This document shows positions 1 through 9,016 of a DNA stretch of 53,854 nt, piece after piece. The stretch covers positions 1-53,854 of the forward strand of contig JANXXP010000378.1 in assembly GCA_025350595.1 (NCBI GenBank), given 5' to 3'. The notes below the pieces were generated by a model. That model did no database searches and was not told the DNA's origin. It was given only the letters and a program-made list of their open reading frames with translations. Made by a program: the position numbers and the translations under genes. Source of the DNA: Bacteroidota bacterium. Lineage in GTDB: Bacteria > Bacteroidota > Bacteroidia > Bacteroidales > VadinHA17. How positions within the stretch are numbered: position 1 is the first letter of the stretch; every line of letters starts with the position of its first letter.

Positions 1-56
1 TCTTTGTTGTTGTACTAACATTTAAGTGCCTTTAATTCAGGCTTTAAGATACGAAA

Positions 57-100
57 AAAGCAGTAAAATACAAAGTTTTTAACCTGTATTTTACTGCTTT
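57..100 (-). terminator. Rho-independent terminator of the superoxide dismutase gene
   Basis: Perfect 16-bp inverted repeat AAAGCAGTAAAATACA (57-72) / TGTATTTTACTGCTTT (85-100), 12-nt loop, followed on the - strand by a T run (tttttt from 57-51). Confidence 0.8.
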
Positions 101-167
101 ATGTTTGGTAATCTTGTCCGAGGGACTTTTTCAGTGCCCTCCATGATCTGACAACCCTCTTTTTTGC

Positions 168-896
168 TCAGGATTTGAGAGCCTGCTGATATCTCTTACC
201 CACTTCTTCCCAGTTAATAACATTCCAGAATGCGTCAATATAAACTGCTCTCTTATTCTGATATTTAAGATAATATGCATGTTCCCAAACATCAAGAGTT
301 AATAACGGGGTTCCCTTAATCAAAGAAATATCCATAATAGGATTGTCTTGATTCGGAGTGCTGCCAACAGCCAGATTTTTATCAGAATTTAGATACAGCC
401 ATGCCCATCCGCTTCCGAATCTTGTTTTTGCAGCTGCGTTGAATGTTTCACGAAATTTATCAAAAGATCCGAACGTTTTTGTTATTGCTGCTGATACTTC
501 AGAATCAGGTCCCGCTGATCCTGCAATAAGATTTTTCCAGAAAAATAGATGATTATAATAGCCACCACCATTATTCCTTACTGCATCGGACTGCTTTGAC
601 ATTGATTCAAAAATGGATGTCATTGTAGCTCCCATAAGAGGTGTACCTTTAATTGCAGCTGTAAAATTTGTAAAATACGCCCTGTGGTGTTTATCATAGT
701 GAATTTCCATTGTCCTTGCATCAATATGCGGTTCAAGGGCATTGTAGGCAAAGGGTAAAGCAGGGAATTCAGTTGCAGGAACCCCTTCAATTCCTGTAGA
801 TTTAACCGTTATCTGATTACTACCAAAGACCTTGGGACTTATATAGGCAGCAGCGGCTGCCAGTCCAACCGATTTAAAAAATTTTCTCCGTTCCAT
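168..896 (-). CDS. Superoxide dismutase (Mn/Fe family, Mn-like signature) with twin-arginine-type export signal
   Basis: HYDKHHRAYFTNF, GGGYYNHLFFWKNL, NQDNPIMD and DVWEHAYYLKYQNKR motifs; N-terminus MERRKFFKSVGLAAAAAYI resembles a Tat signal. Confidence 0.93.
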   Translation of the reverse strand: MERRKFFKSVGLAAAAAYISPKVFGSNQITVKSTGIEGVPATEFPALPFAYNALEPHIDARTMEIHYDKHHRAYFTNFTAAIKGTPLMGATMTSIFESMSKQSDAVRNNGGGYYNHLFFWKNLIAGSAGPDSEVSAAITKTFGSFDKFRETFNAAAKTRFGSGWAWLYLNSDKNLAVGSTPNQDNPIMDISLIKGTPLLTLDVWEHAYYLKYQNKRAVYIDAFWNVINWEEVGKRYQQALKS

Positions 897-914
897 GATT
901 AGTGTTTTACTTCA

Positions 915-990
915 TAACACATTTAAACTGTCTTTGTTCATGAACATGTTATAAAAATCAAACATCAAAATGATTTTTAACACATTTAAA
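915..990. promoter_or_regulatory. Direct repeat plus palindrome upstream of the SOD gene
   Basis: TAACACATTTAAA at 915-927 and again at 978-990 (63 bp apart), with perfect palindrome TGTTCATGAACA (935-946) between them. Confidence 0.4.
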
Positions 991-1099
991 GCCAGAACAG
1001 AAAAAATTCTTACTTTTATGCGTAATGGATTTCATTCAACCAATTAATTTTTAATTTATTGAAATGATAATAATTATGTTCATCTTTTTAAATTAAAAC

Positions 1100-1483
1100 A
1101 TGAAAAACATAACCTCCTTTGGAAGGATTCTCTTTGCAATACCCTTTGCCCTTTTCGGAATTAACCATTTCCTCATGACCGATTATTATGTTGGAATGCT
1201 TACATCATTTATCCCTTTTGGGGCATATACAATAATTCTTACGGGAATAATGCTTATCGCTACAAGCATTAGTATAATTACAAAAAAATTCGTGAAATTA
1301 TCCACACTTCTGCTGGCAGGAATGCTATTCCTATTTATTATCACAATTCATATTCCTCATCTTATCAGTGGAATTGACAAGAGTGCTACAATAATTGCCT
1401 TGCTAAAAGACATCTCACTTATGGGAGGTTCTTTAATGATATCCGGCATGTACACTGAAGAAGAAATCCCGGTGAATAAATAG
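1100..1483 (+). CDS. DoxX-like small integral membrane protein
   Basis: 127 aa, four hydrophobic segments, FGINHF-type N-terminal region; family assignment by eye. Confidence 0.5.
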   Translation: MKNITSFGRILFAIPFALFGINHFLMTDYYVGMLTSFIPFGAYTIILTGIMLIATSISIITKKFVKLSTLLLAGMLFLFIITIHIPHLISGIDKSATIIALLKDISLMGGSLMISGMYTEEEIPVNK

Positions 1484-1520
1484 AAAATATTTTACTTTTA
1501 AAACGACTAAATATTTTGCA

Positions 1521-2312
1521 ATGAGTCAATTTAAACTACTTCTCACACTATTGTTATTCCTTATAAGTTTTGAATTATATTCTCAAACATCTCTTTTTAA
1601 TCAGCAGATGCAAGTTGGGTTCGAGGAAAAACAGGGCAAGTATGCCGATCTGACTGTTAAAATGGTTAATGAAGCAGGAGATACTGTACTTTTAAAAGAT
1701 GTTATCAACAAACCCACAATTTTAAATCTGGTTTATTACCAGTGTCCTGGAACTTGTAGTCCCCTGATGTGGGGGGTATCTAAATTTATTGATGACGTGG
1801 ATCTCCAGCCAGGTAAGGACTATCAAGTTATTACCATAAGTTTCGATCCTTCAGAAAAAATTGATTTAGGCATTAAGAAGAAAGCCAGTTACATCAGTAC
1901 AATGAAGAAAAAGGAATCTTCAACGGGTTGGCTGTTTTTTGTCAGCGACAGTATAAATATAGCGAAATTAACTCAATCTGTCGGGTTCAATTATAAGCTA
2001 ATAAATAATCAGTTTGTTCATCCTACCGGACTAATTGCACTTGCTTCCGATGGGAAGATTGTGAGGTACCTTAGGGGAATTGACTTTCTGCCATTTGATA
2101 TTAAGATAACAATGGTTGAGGCAGCAAAGGGTAAAATAGGCCCAAGTATCAATCGTCTCCTTGCAATCTGTTATTCCTATGATGATCAGGGTAATAAGTT
2201 TGTATTTAATGTCACTAGAGTTTCGGCAATAGTTATTTTGTTTTTTGTGATTTTAATATTTTTGGTCCTGGCATTTTCACGGGTAATATTTAAAAAGACA
2301 GCAAGTAAATGA
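1521..2312 (+). CDS. SCO1/SenC-family copper chaperone with C-terminal transmembrane helix
   Basis: YYQCPGTCSPLMWG (CxxxC copper site), thioredoxin-like fold residues, VHPTGLIALASDGKIVRYLRG; hydrophobic helix near C-terminus. Confidence 0.9.
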   Translation: MSQFKLLLTLLLFLISFELYSQTSLFNQQMQVGFEEKQGKYADLTVKMVNEAGDTVLLKDVINKPTILNLVYYQCPGTCSPLMWGVSKFIDDVDLQPGKDYQVITISFDPSEKIDLGIKKKASYISTMKKKESSTGWLFFVSDSINIAKLTQSVGFNYKLINNQFVHPTGLIALASDGKIVRYLRGIDFLPFDIKITMVEAAKGKIGPSINRLLAICYSYDDQGNKFVFNVTRVSAIVILFFVILIFLVLAFSRVIFKKTASK

Positions 2313-3916
2313 GTAACCAGAAAGACATTGTAGAGCCCAGTTATCTTGAATATAAAGGAAAATATAAAGGAATTTTTTCCTGGATTTTATCCACTGACCA
2401 TAAGAGGATAGCCTTACTTTACCTGTTTTCCATACTTTCATTCTTCGTAATTGGAGCTACGCTTGGGTTGTTAATGAAGTTTGAGCTTATCGCTCCGGGC
2501 AAAACGATAATGGATGCCCAGACGTATAATGCCTTTTTCACTCTGCATGGAATAGTAATGATCTTTGCTGTAGTTATTCCCGGACTTCCTGCAGTCTTTG
2601 GCAATTTTCTCCTACCAATCATGATTGGAGCAAAAGATGTGGCATTCCCAAAGCTAAACCTCTTTTCATGGTATCTATATGTAGCCGGTGTATCTTTAGT
2701 TATCGTTTCTCAATTTGCAGGAGACGGACCTCCTGATACCGGATGGACATTTTACGCTCCATATAGTTTCAGAACCGCAGGTACTATGCTTCCTGCAGTA
2801 TTTGGTGCTTTTGTTCTGGGATTTTCATCTATTCTTACCGGATTGAACTTCCTGGTTACAATGCACAGGATGCGTGCTCCGGGTATGACCTGGTTAAAAA
2901 TGCCCTTATTCCCTTGGACCCTTTATGCAACTGGATGGGTACAGTTGCTTGCTACTCCGGTTATCGGGATTACTTTATTAATGATTGTTGCTGAAAGGAC
3001 ATTACATATTGGATTCTTTGATCCGTCCCTGGGAGGCGATCCTCTTCTTTATCAGCATCTTTTCTGGACATACAGCCATCCTGCAGTTTATATTATGATA
3101 TTGCCCGCCATGGGAGCAATCTCTGAAATAATTACAACCTTTTCTCATAAAACAATATTCGGATATAAATTTATGGTTGCCTCTGTTTTGGCTATTGCCT
3201 TTGTTGGTTACTTTGTCTGGGGACACCATATGTTCACCTCAGGTATGAGCGGGACAGCGCTCTATACATTTTCTCTTCTTACATTTCTAGTAGCCGTTCC
3301 CAGTTCAATAAAAGTATTTAACTGGATATCCACAATGCATCAGGGATCAATTGATCTTCAAACTCCATTCTATTGGGCAATGGCTTTTATTTTTGTATTT
3401 ATGATCGGAGGATTCTCCGGACTGGTTCTTGGTTCTCTTGCAGCTAATGTGCATCTGCACAATACCCATTATGTAGTTGCCCATTTCCATTTTATTGTTT
3501 TCGGAGGAACCGGATTCGCTTTTTTTGGAGCAATGCACTACTGGTATCCTAAAATCACCGGTAAAATGTACGATACAAAATGGGCAAATATTGGGCTGGT
3601 ACTTTTTTTTGTAGGCTTTATCACACTTTATGGTCCAATGTTTTATCTGGGATTTAAAGGCATGCCTAGAAGGTATTTCGATTATGATGAAGTTTTTCAT
3701 GCAGGAAATATTATTTCAACAATGGGGTCTTGGATCCTCTACTCAGGCCTGGCAATAATTATTATTAATTTGTTTGCTTCATTAAAAGGCGGGGCAAAGG
3801 CTCCGGCGGATCCATGGGGCGGAAAGACATTGGAATGGACGATCCCCTCTCCCCCTCCGGTTGAAAATTTTGACGAAATTCCTTTAATTACCAAAGGGCC
3901 ATACGATTATAAATGA
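2309..3916 (+). CDS. ctaD: Cytochrome c oxidase subunit I, A2-type heme-copper oxidase
   Basis: HLFWTYSHPAVYIMILP (YS in place of the A1 glutamate), WGHHMFTSGM, HLHNTHYVVAHFHFIVFGG. Confidence 0.97.
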   Translation: MSNQKDIVEPSYLEYKGKYKGIFSWILSTDHKRIALLYLFSILSFFVIGATLGLLMKFELIAPGKTIMDAQTYNAFFTLHGIVMIFAVVIPGLPAVFGNFLLPIMIGAKDVAFPKLNLFSWYLYVAGVSLVIVSQFAGDGPPDTGWTFYAPYSFRTAGTMLPAVFGAFVLGFSSILTGLNFLVTMHRMRAPGMTWLKMPLFPWTLYATGWVQLLATPVIGITLLMIVAERTLHIGFFDPSLGGDPLLYQHLFWTYSHPAVYIMILPAMGAISEIITTFSHKTIFGYKFMVASVLAIAFVGYFVWGHHMFTSGMSGTALYTFSLLTFLVAVPSSIKVFNWISTMHQGSIDLQTPFYWAMAFIFVFMIGGFSGLVLGSLAANVHLHNTHYVVAHFHFIVFGGTGFAFFGAMHYWYPKITGKMYDTKWANIGLVLFFVGFITLYGPMFYLGFKGMPRRYFDYDEVFHAGNIISTMGSWILYSGLAIIIINLFASLKGGAKAPADPWGGKTLEWTIPSPPPVENFDEIPLITKGPYDYK

Positions 3917-4521
3917 TTATGACAGCAGAAACGCATCGCGACGATTTGGCATCAAAAACTGGAATGTGGCTGTTCCTGTTTACAGAAATGCTGTTTTTTG
4001 CAGGACTTTTTGTTGTTTATTCAGTTTACAGATTCAGAAATCCTGAAGCATTTCACCTCGCAGCGAAGGAATTAAGCGTACCAATCGGTACGATTAATAC
4101 TATTATTCTATTAATCAGCTCCACAACAATTGCAATGTCCATTACTGCAATACAGAAGAGAAACAAAAAATTTACTCTTCTTCTTATTGGTATTACAATC
4201 ATTCTTGGAATAGCGTTTCTAGTAAACAAATACTTTGAGTGGGGAGAACACATTAAGGAACATATTTACCCGGGCTCCCCGATTCTGGCTCTGCGAGGCC
4301 AGGGTGATGTTCTTTTTTATGGTTTATACTTTTTTATGACAGGGCTGCATGCATTACACATTATTATCGGATTGGTCTTTATAGGGTTTATAATTGTGAA
4401 AATTGTGAAAAACAAAATTGACTCGGAAAATTTTGTTTTACTTGAAAACAGTGGCCTCTACTGGCATCTGGTTGACCTTATCTGGATTTTTCTGTTTCCC
4501 CTGTTTTACCTTATTACATAA
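3913..4521 (+). CDS. ctaE: Cytochrome c oxidase subunit III
   Basis: KTGMWLFLFTEMLFFAGLF, FYGLYFFMTGLHALHIIIGL, WHLVDLIWIFLFPLFYL. Confidence 0.95.
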   Translation: MIMTAETHRDDLASKTGMWLFLFTEMLFFAGLFVVYSVYRFRNPEAFHLAAKELSVPIGTINTIILLISSTTIAMSITAIQKRNKKFTLLLIGITIILGIAFLVNKYFEWGEHIKEHIYPGSPILALRGQGDVLFYGLYFFMTGLHALHIIIGLVFIGFIIVKIVKNKIDSENFVLLENSGLYWHLVDLIWIFLFPLFYLIT

Positions 4522-4523
4522 AA

Positions 4524-4820
4524 TTGCAGGCACCTATGGAGAATGAAAAAAATCATATAATACCGTACAGGAACTTTCTTCTGGTCCTGACAGGCTTAAT
4601 ATGCTTAACCCTGATATCAGTTTCCGTTACACAGATTTCGCTTGGGACATTAACTGTTGCCATTGCCCTTTTAATAGCGGTTATAAAGTCCTCCTTGGTT
4701 TTAAGGGTGTTTATGCATCTTAAGTTTGAAAATAAAATCTTTTCCTTTGCAGTTATTGCAGTTTTTCTTATTATTTCACTGGTTATTTTTATAACTCTTC
4801 TGGACTACCTTTATAGATAA
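4524..4820 (+). CDS. Cytochrome c oxidase subunit IV (prokaryotic)
   Basis: 98 aa, three TM helices, AVIKSSLVLRVFMHLKFE motif; in cox operon. Confidence 0.85.
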   Translation: MQAPMENEKNHIIPYRNFLLVLTGLICLTLISVSVTQISLGTLTVAIALLIAVIKSSLVLRVFMHLKFENKIFSFAVIAVFLIISLVIFITLLDYLYR

Positions 4821-4826
4821 TAAATT

Positions 4827-5777
4827 ATGTATTCAACTACTGCAACCGATGCTTCAAATTTTGTATCTACCTTTAATACATCATATTACTTTATTACCGG
4901 AGTAGCAGTGATCCTTATTTTAGGACTTACGGTAGTAATGCTCTACTTTGTATTCAGATATAACAAAAAGAAGAACAAAATTGCTATCCAGAATGAAGGA
5001 AATACCCGGTTGGAAATTATTTGGACCGTCATTCCCGTTCTGCTTGCACTCGCAATGTTCTATTTTGGCTGGGCAGGATGGAAACCCATGTCCAAAGCGC
5101 CTAAAGATGCGATTAACATAACTAGTACTGCCCGGATGTGGAGTTTTTCATTTAAGTATGAAAACGGAAAACAAAGCCCAGATCTTATTTTACCTGTAAA
5201 TACTCCCGTTAAAATAAAACTTATCTCCCTTGATGTAATTCATAGTCTCTACATACCGGCTTTCAGAGTAAAATCTGATATTGTCCCCGGAAGAGAAAAA
5301 ATGATGTGGTTTCTCCCCCAGACCGTGGGTGTATTTAGTCTTTATTGTGCAGAATATTGCGGATTGCGACATTCATATATGAATTCAACTGTAAAAGTCC
5401 TTTCAAAGGAAGACTATATTACCTGGTATGCAGATTCCTCAAAAGTAATAACTGAAGCCAACAGTGCAGCTCCTGGTTCAGAAGGGCTCAAAATAATGAT
5501 TAACCAGGGTTGTAATGCATGTCATTCTTCGGATGGTACAAAAATCGTTGGTCCGTCCTATCTGAATCTGTTTGGCCAAAAACAGGTGGTTATAAGAGAT
5601 GGAAAAGAGGTTACGGTAACTGTTGATGAAGAGTATATCAAAAGATCTATTTATGAACCTAATTATGAAATTGTTAAAGGATATCCTAAAGATTTGATGC
5701 AAAGTTATAAAGATGTAATAAGTGCTGACGATTTGTTAAAAATAATTGAATATCTGAAAACTCTTAATGATAAATAA
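4827..5777 (+). CDS. ctaC: Cytochrome c oxidase subunit II fused to a C-terminal cytochrome c domain (caa3 type)
   Basis: CuA motif CAEYCGLRHSYM; heme c motif CNACH; two N-terminal TM helices. Confidence 0.96.
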   Translation: MYSTTATDASNFVSTFNTSYYFITGVAVILILGLTVVMLYFVFRYNKKKNKIAIQNEGNTRLEIIWTVIPVLLALAMFYFGWAGWKPMSKAPKDAINITSTARMWSFSFKYENGKQSPDLILPVNTPVKIKLISLDVIHSLYIPAFRVKSDIVPGREKMMWFLPQTVGVFSLYCAEYCGLRHSYMNSTVKVLSKEDYITWYADSSKVITEANSAAPGSEGLKIMINQGCNACHSSDGTKIVGPSYLNLFGQKQVVIRDGKEVTVTVDEEYIKRSIYEPNYEIVKGYPKDLMQSYKDVISADDLLKIIEYLKTLNDK

Positions 5778-6642
5778 TTCAGAAAATTACATAAAATATT
5801 ACCTGGAACTAAGTAAACTAAAGATTATGATTCCGGTAAGTCTTACGGGATTCACCGGCTATTTTATTTTTGATCCCCATTTCTCAATTAAAATAGTATT
5901 AATAACTATTGGCATACTGTTTCTGGCGGTTTCTTCTTCTGTTCTAAACCAGATACAGGAGGTGGAATTGGACGGTAAGATGAACAGGACACACAATCGT
6001 CCCATTCCTGCAGGAAATATCAATTTGCAAAAAGCAATACTTTTCTTCTTAATAAATTTTATTACCGGAATAGTTATTATTTATTACACCGGAAACCATA
6101 AAGCTGCAACTATTGCTTTAATTACAGTTTTCTGGTACAATGTAATATATACTTATTCAAAACGAATAACTGCCTTTGCGGTTGTTCCTGGAGCAGTAAC
6201 CGGTGCTTTACCCCCACTTATAGGATGGGTGGCTGCAGGCGGAGGGATATGGGATAGATCAATTATGTTCCTGGAATTTCTGTTTTTCACCGGACAGATT
6301 CCACATTTCTGGTTACTGATTATTAAGTATGGAGAAGAATATAAAAAAGCAGGGATTCCCTCCCTGACAAATATTTTTACCATCTCTCAGATAAACCGCC
6401 TTACTTTTACATGGGTTGTTTTCTCTGTTGTTGCCGCATTATTTCTGTGTTACTTTGAAATTATTCTAAATACGCCTTTCATTTTTATTCTACTTTTAGC
6501 CTCCGTAATTATAATCTGGCAGTTTGCTGGTCTGCTTATTTCTAAGGATAATAAAACTGAAAATAAAAAATATTCTATACTCCTGGATTCGTACTTTTTA
6601 TTAGTGCTGATTCTGCTGATATCTGACAAGGCATTTTCCTAA
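5767..6642 (+). CDS. ctaB: Protoheme IX farnesyltransferase (heme O synthase)
   Basis: UbiA-family motif NQIQEVELDGKMNRTHNRPIPAG; YTYSKRI; overlaps ctaC end. Confidence 0.94.
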   Translation: MINNSENYIKYYLELSKLKIMIPVSLTGFTGYFIFDPHFSIKIVLITIGILFLAVSSSVLNQIQEVELDGKMNRTHNRPIPAGNINLQKAILFFLINFITGIVIIYYTGNHKAATIALITVFWYNVIYTYSKRITAFAVVPGAVTGALPPLIGWVAAGGGIWDRSIMFLEFLFFTGQIPHFWLLIIKYGEEYKKAGIPSLTNIFTISQINRLTFTWVVFSVVAALFLCYFEIILNTPFIFILLLASVIIIWQFAGLLISKDNKTENKKYSILLDSYFLLVLILLISDKAFS

Positions 6643-6688
6643 GTTGCTTTGTAAATAGCTATCGCTTCTCACAAATCTTAAACAATTG

Positions 6689-7867
6689 CTAAAATCGGTG
6701 TTCTAAGCTCTCTTCAAGGTAAGGATGGTTAACCGGTATAATCTTGGCTTTACTGAGCGCATTTGCCACGATCAAGGCAAATAAGCCAGCATATCCTAAG
6801 AATAATCCTGCCTCAATCCATCCAAATTTTGAAAGTCCTGTAATTCCGGGAACAACTTGCACAAAAAGGTCTATATATTGTCCGATAATCAGAAAAACAA
6901 TGACGACGAAAATCACTGGCTTGCTTCTGCTGGCTTTTACTGGAAGAAGTAACATGAAAGGGAGAGCCCAATTCAGACCTATCTCACAAAAAAACAATAT
7001 TTTCCATCCCGTCTGCCAGCGTAAATAATAATATCCCGTTTCTTCAGGTATATTTCCATACCATATAATCATAAACTGAGCAAACCAAAAATATCCCCAG
7101 ACAATTGAAAGCATAAAGATATATCTCGCGAAATCGTGCATATGATATTTATTCAGGAAAGGGAAATATCCTATTTTATAAAGAATAAATATAATTAGCG
7201 TCAATACAGAAACCCCATGTAAAAATGCTGCCACAATGTTTTTCAACGCAAAGATAGCACTGTACCAACGAACATCAATTGACATAATCCACTCAAATGC
7301 AGAAAGGGAAAACGTAATTGCCAGAATGAAGATGAAAACTTTTGAATACTTTTCGGTCCTCCTGAATAACTTCATTATTCCGCTTGCATCAGAGGAATCA
7401 AGAAGATCAGTCTTTAATGAAATCTTTCTTAATTTCACAGCAAAAACAATCCAGAGAGTAAAGTAAACAACCATTCTTATCATGAAGAATGGGGCATTTA
7501 AAAAGACTGACTTATGCTTTAATAGTGGGTCAATGTCAACAATTTCCTTATGTGCCCAACTGTAAATATCCTTAAGGCCGAAGAAGAGAAGAAGAAAAAA
7601 AACAGCTGCAAAAGGAATGTATGACATCATTGCTTCTGAAATTCGCTGGAAACCTGATGCCCAGCCAGACTGCGAAATATTCTGAATAACAAAAAAGAAC
7701 AAACCCCCCATTGCCAGAGATAAGAAGTAGTAGTTAACAATCAGGTAATTCGCCCAGGTTAACTGAGGTTGTAAAATCAAGCCAAAGATGAATGTAAATA
7801 CTCCTGTACAAATAAGTATTATAGTTACTACTTTGAAATTTCTGGAAACTGTTAATTGCTCCTTCAT
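6689..7867 (-). CDS. actF: Alternative complex III subunit ActF
   Basis: Polytopic membrane protein, last gene of act operon. Start probably the internal MKEQLTVSRN (7867); the ORF-track start at 7942 overlaps actE. Confidence 0.88.
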   Translation of the reverse strand: MKEQLTVSRNFKVVTIILICTGVFTFIFGLILQPQLTWANYLIVNYYFLSLAMGGLFFFVIQNISQSGWASGFQRISEAMMSYIPFAAVFFLLLFFGLKDIYSWAHKEIVDIDPLLKHKSVFLNAPFFMIRMVVYFTLWIVFAVKLRKISLKTDLLDSSDASGIMKLFRRTEKYSKVFIFILAITFSLSAFEWIMSIDVRWYSAIFALKNIVAAFLHGVSVLTLIIFILYKIGYFPFLNKYHMHDFARYIFMLSIVWGYFWFAQFMIIWYGNIPEETGYYYLRWQTGWKILFFCEIGLNWALPFMLLLPVKASRSKPVIFVVIVFLIIGQYIDLFVQVVPGITGLSKFGWIEAGLFLGYAGLFALIVANALSKAKIIPVNHPYLEESLEHRF

Positions 7868-7872
7868 TAATA

Positions 7873-8475
7873 TTACTTTTTTATCCCTGAATCTAAATTC
7901 GCTTCTTTCTGTAACTTTCTGATGTACAAAATAACTTTCCATCTGTCCTCCGGTCTTATCTGGGATCCGTGAGCCCCCATAGAACCAAACCCCAATGTTA
8001 TAGAATGAAAAATCTCACCATCGTGTAATTTAACTGCATTATCTGCGACAAGAGATCGTGGTTTTAAAGGGTAAAGCTTACTGGCAAATAAATGTCCATC
8101 TCCTTTTCCGCTTATTCCATGGCAACCAATACAAAAGGTTGCATAAACTGCTTTCCCTCTCAACAGAAGATCCGAGTCAGATAAAAACGGATTAACAAGA
8201 TCTTTTCCAGCTTTGATTCGCGACTCAGGATCAAGTGTATATTCGAATGGAGTAAATCCGCAGGGAACTGTACCGGCAACCGGAACTCTCATTGTCATTG
8301 AATCAGCGAAATTCGGATTCTTTGTAAAAGATTCATAAGCAGTAGAATAAAACATATCCGGAAAATAATCCCAACCCGGATTATTCCTGTCCCTGTTACA
8401 GCTGGCAAGAAGAACTGAAATGAGGAACAAAAATGCTATTTTAATATTAGTCCCCGACATATAGGTAATTTTCAT
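7873..8475 (-). CDS. actE: Alternative complex III subunit ActE, monoheme cytochrome c lipoprotein
   Basis: Lipobox ISVLLASC; CIGCH heme motif; GAHGSQIRPEDRWKVILYIRKLQ. Confidence 0.92.
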   Translation of the reverse strand: MKITYMSGTNIKIAFLFLISVLLASCNRDRNNPGWDYFPDMFYSTAYESFTKNPNFADSMTMRVPVAGTVPCGFTPFEYTLDPESRIKAGKDLVNPFLSDSDLLLRGKAVYATFCIGCHGISGKGDGHLFASKLYPLKPRSLVADNAVKLHDGEIFHSITLGFGSMGAHGSQIRPEDRWKVILYIRKLQKEANLDSGIKK

Positions 8476-9005
8476 GCATTAACCTTTCCGAATTCTTTCT
8501 CAATAATTTCAACAGCACCAAGCTCATTCATTAGTTTTCCGGCTTTTTCTATAGATGTGATATCCATTGCTCCTGTTTCTACAACTATCACAAATTTATC
8601 ATCAGTGGCTCTTGGATCAAAGATCGTATTTTCACGACCGGGGAAAAGCTTTGATCTGTATGAAAACAGAGCAAGACTTGCTATTGTTACAGTCAAAATT
8701 GTAAGAATAATGGTTACGACAATAAAGGAAGGAAAAGAGTTAAATGGTTTACCTCCATAAACAACAGGCCAGTTCAATACCGAAGTATAATAGAGAAATG
8801 CAAGCGTTGAAATAATTCCAAATAGCCCGAAGAAGTAAGCGGCTGTTGGTAGTCTTGATTTCCGTTTCAGAAGATGAAAGACTTCATGAATCGGATATGG
8901 TGTAAATACATCATAGATCAGAAAATTCTGCTCCTGCAAGGATTTTATAGAAGAAAGAAATTTTTCTTCTTCATCGAAAACGCCTATTTTAAAAATTCTG
9001 TCCAT
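8472..9005 (-). CDS. actD: Alternative complex III subunit ActD (DUF3341)
   Basis: Two TM helices, YDVFTPYPIHEVFHLL, FDPRATDDKFVI; operon position. Confidence 0.92.
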   Translation of the reverse strand: MDRIFKIGVFDEEEKFLSSIKSLQEQNFLIYDVFTPYPIHEVFHLLKRKSRLPTAAYFFGLFGIISTLAFLYYTSVLNWPVVYGGKPFNSFPSFIVVTIILTILTVTIASLALFSYRSKLFPGRENTIFDPRATDDKFVIVVETGAMDITSIEKAGKLMNELGAVEIIEKEFGKVNA

Positions 9006-9016
9006 AATTAAGCCTT

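Noticed and set aside
2419-3700. Antisense ORFs of 60-120 aa inside ctaD and similar shadow ORFs throughout the track
   Set aside because: They lie opposite strongly conserved genes, have no recognisable motifs, and are the expected shadow ORFs in this codon usage.
7868-7942. ORF-track N-terminal extension of actF overlapping actE by about 70 nt
   Set aside because: The internal MKEQLTVSRN start at 7867 removes the overlap and begins near the first TM helix.
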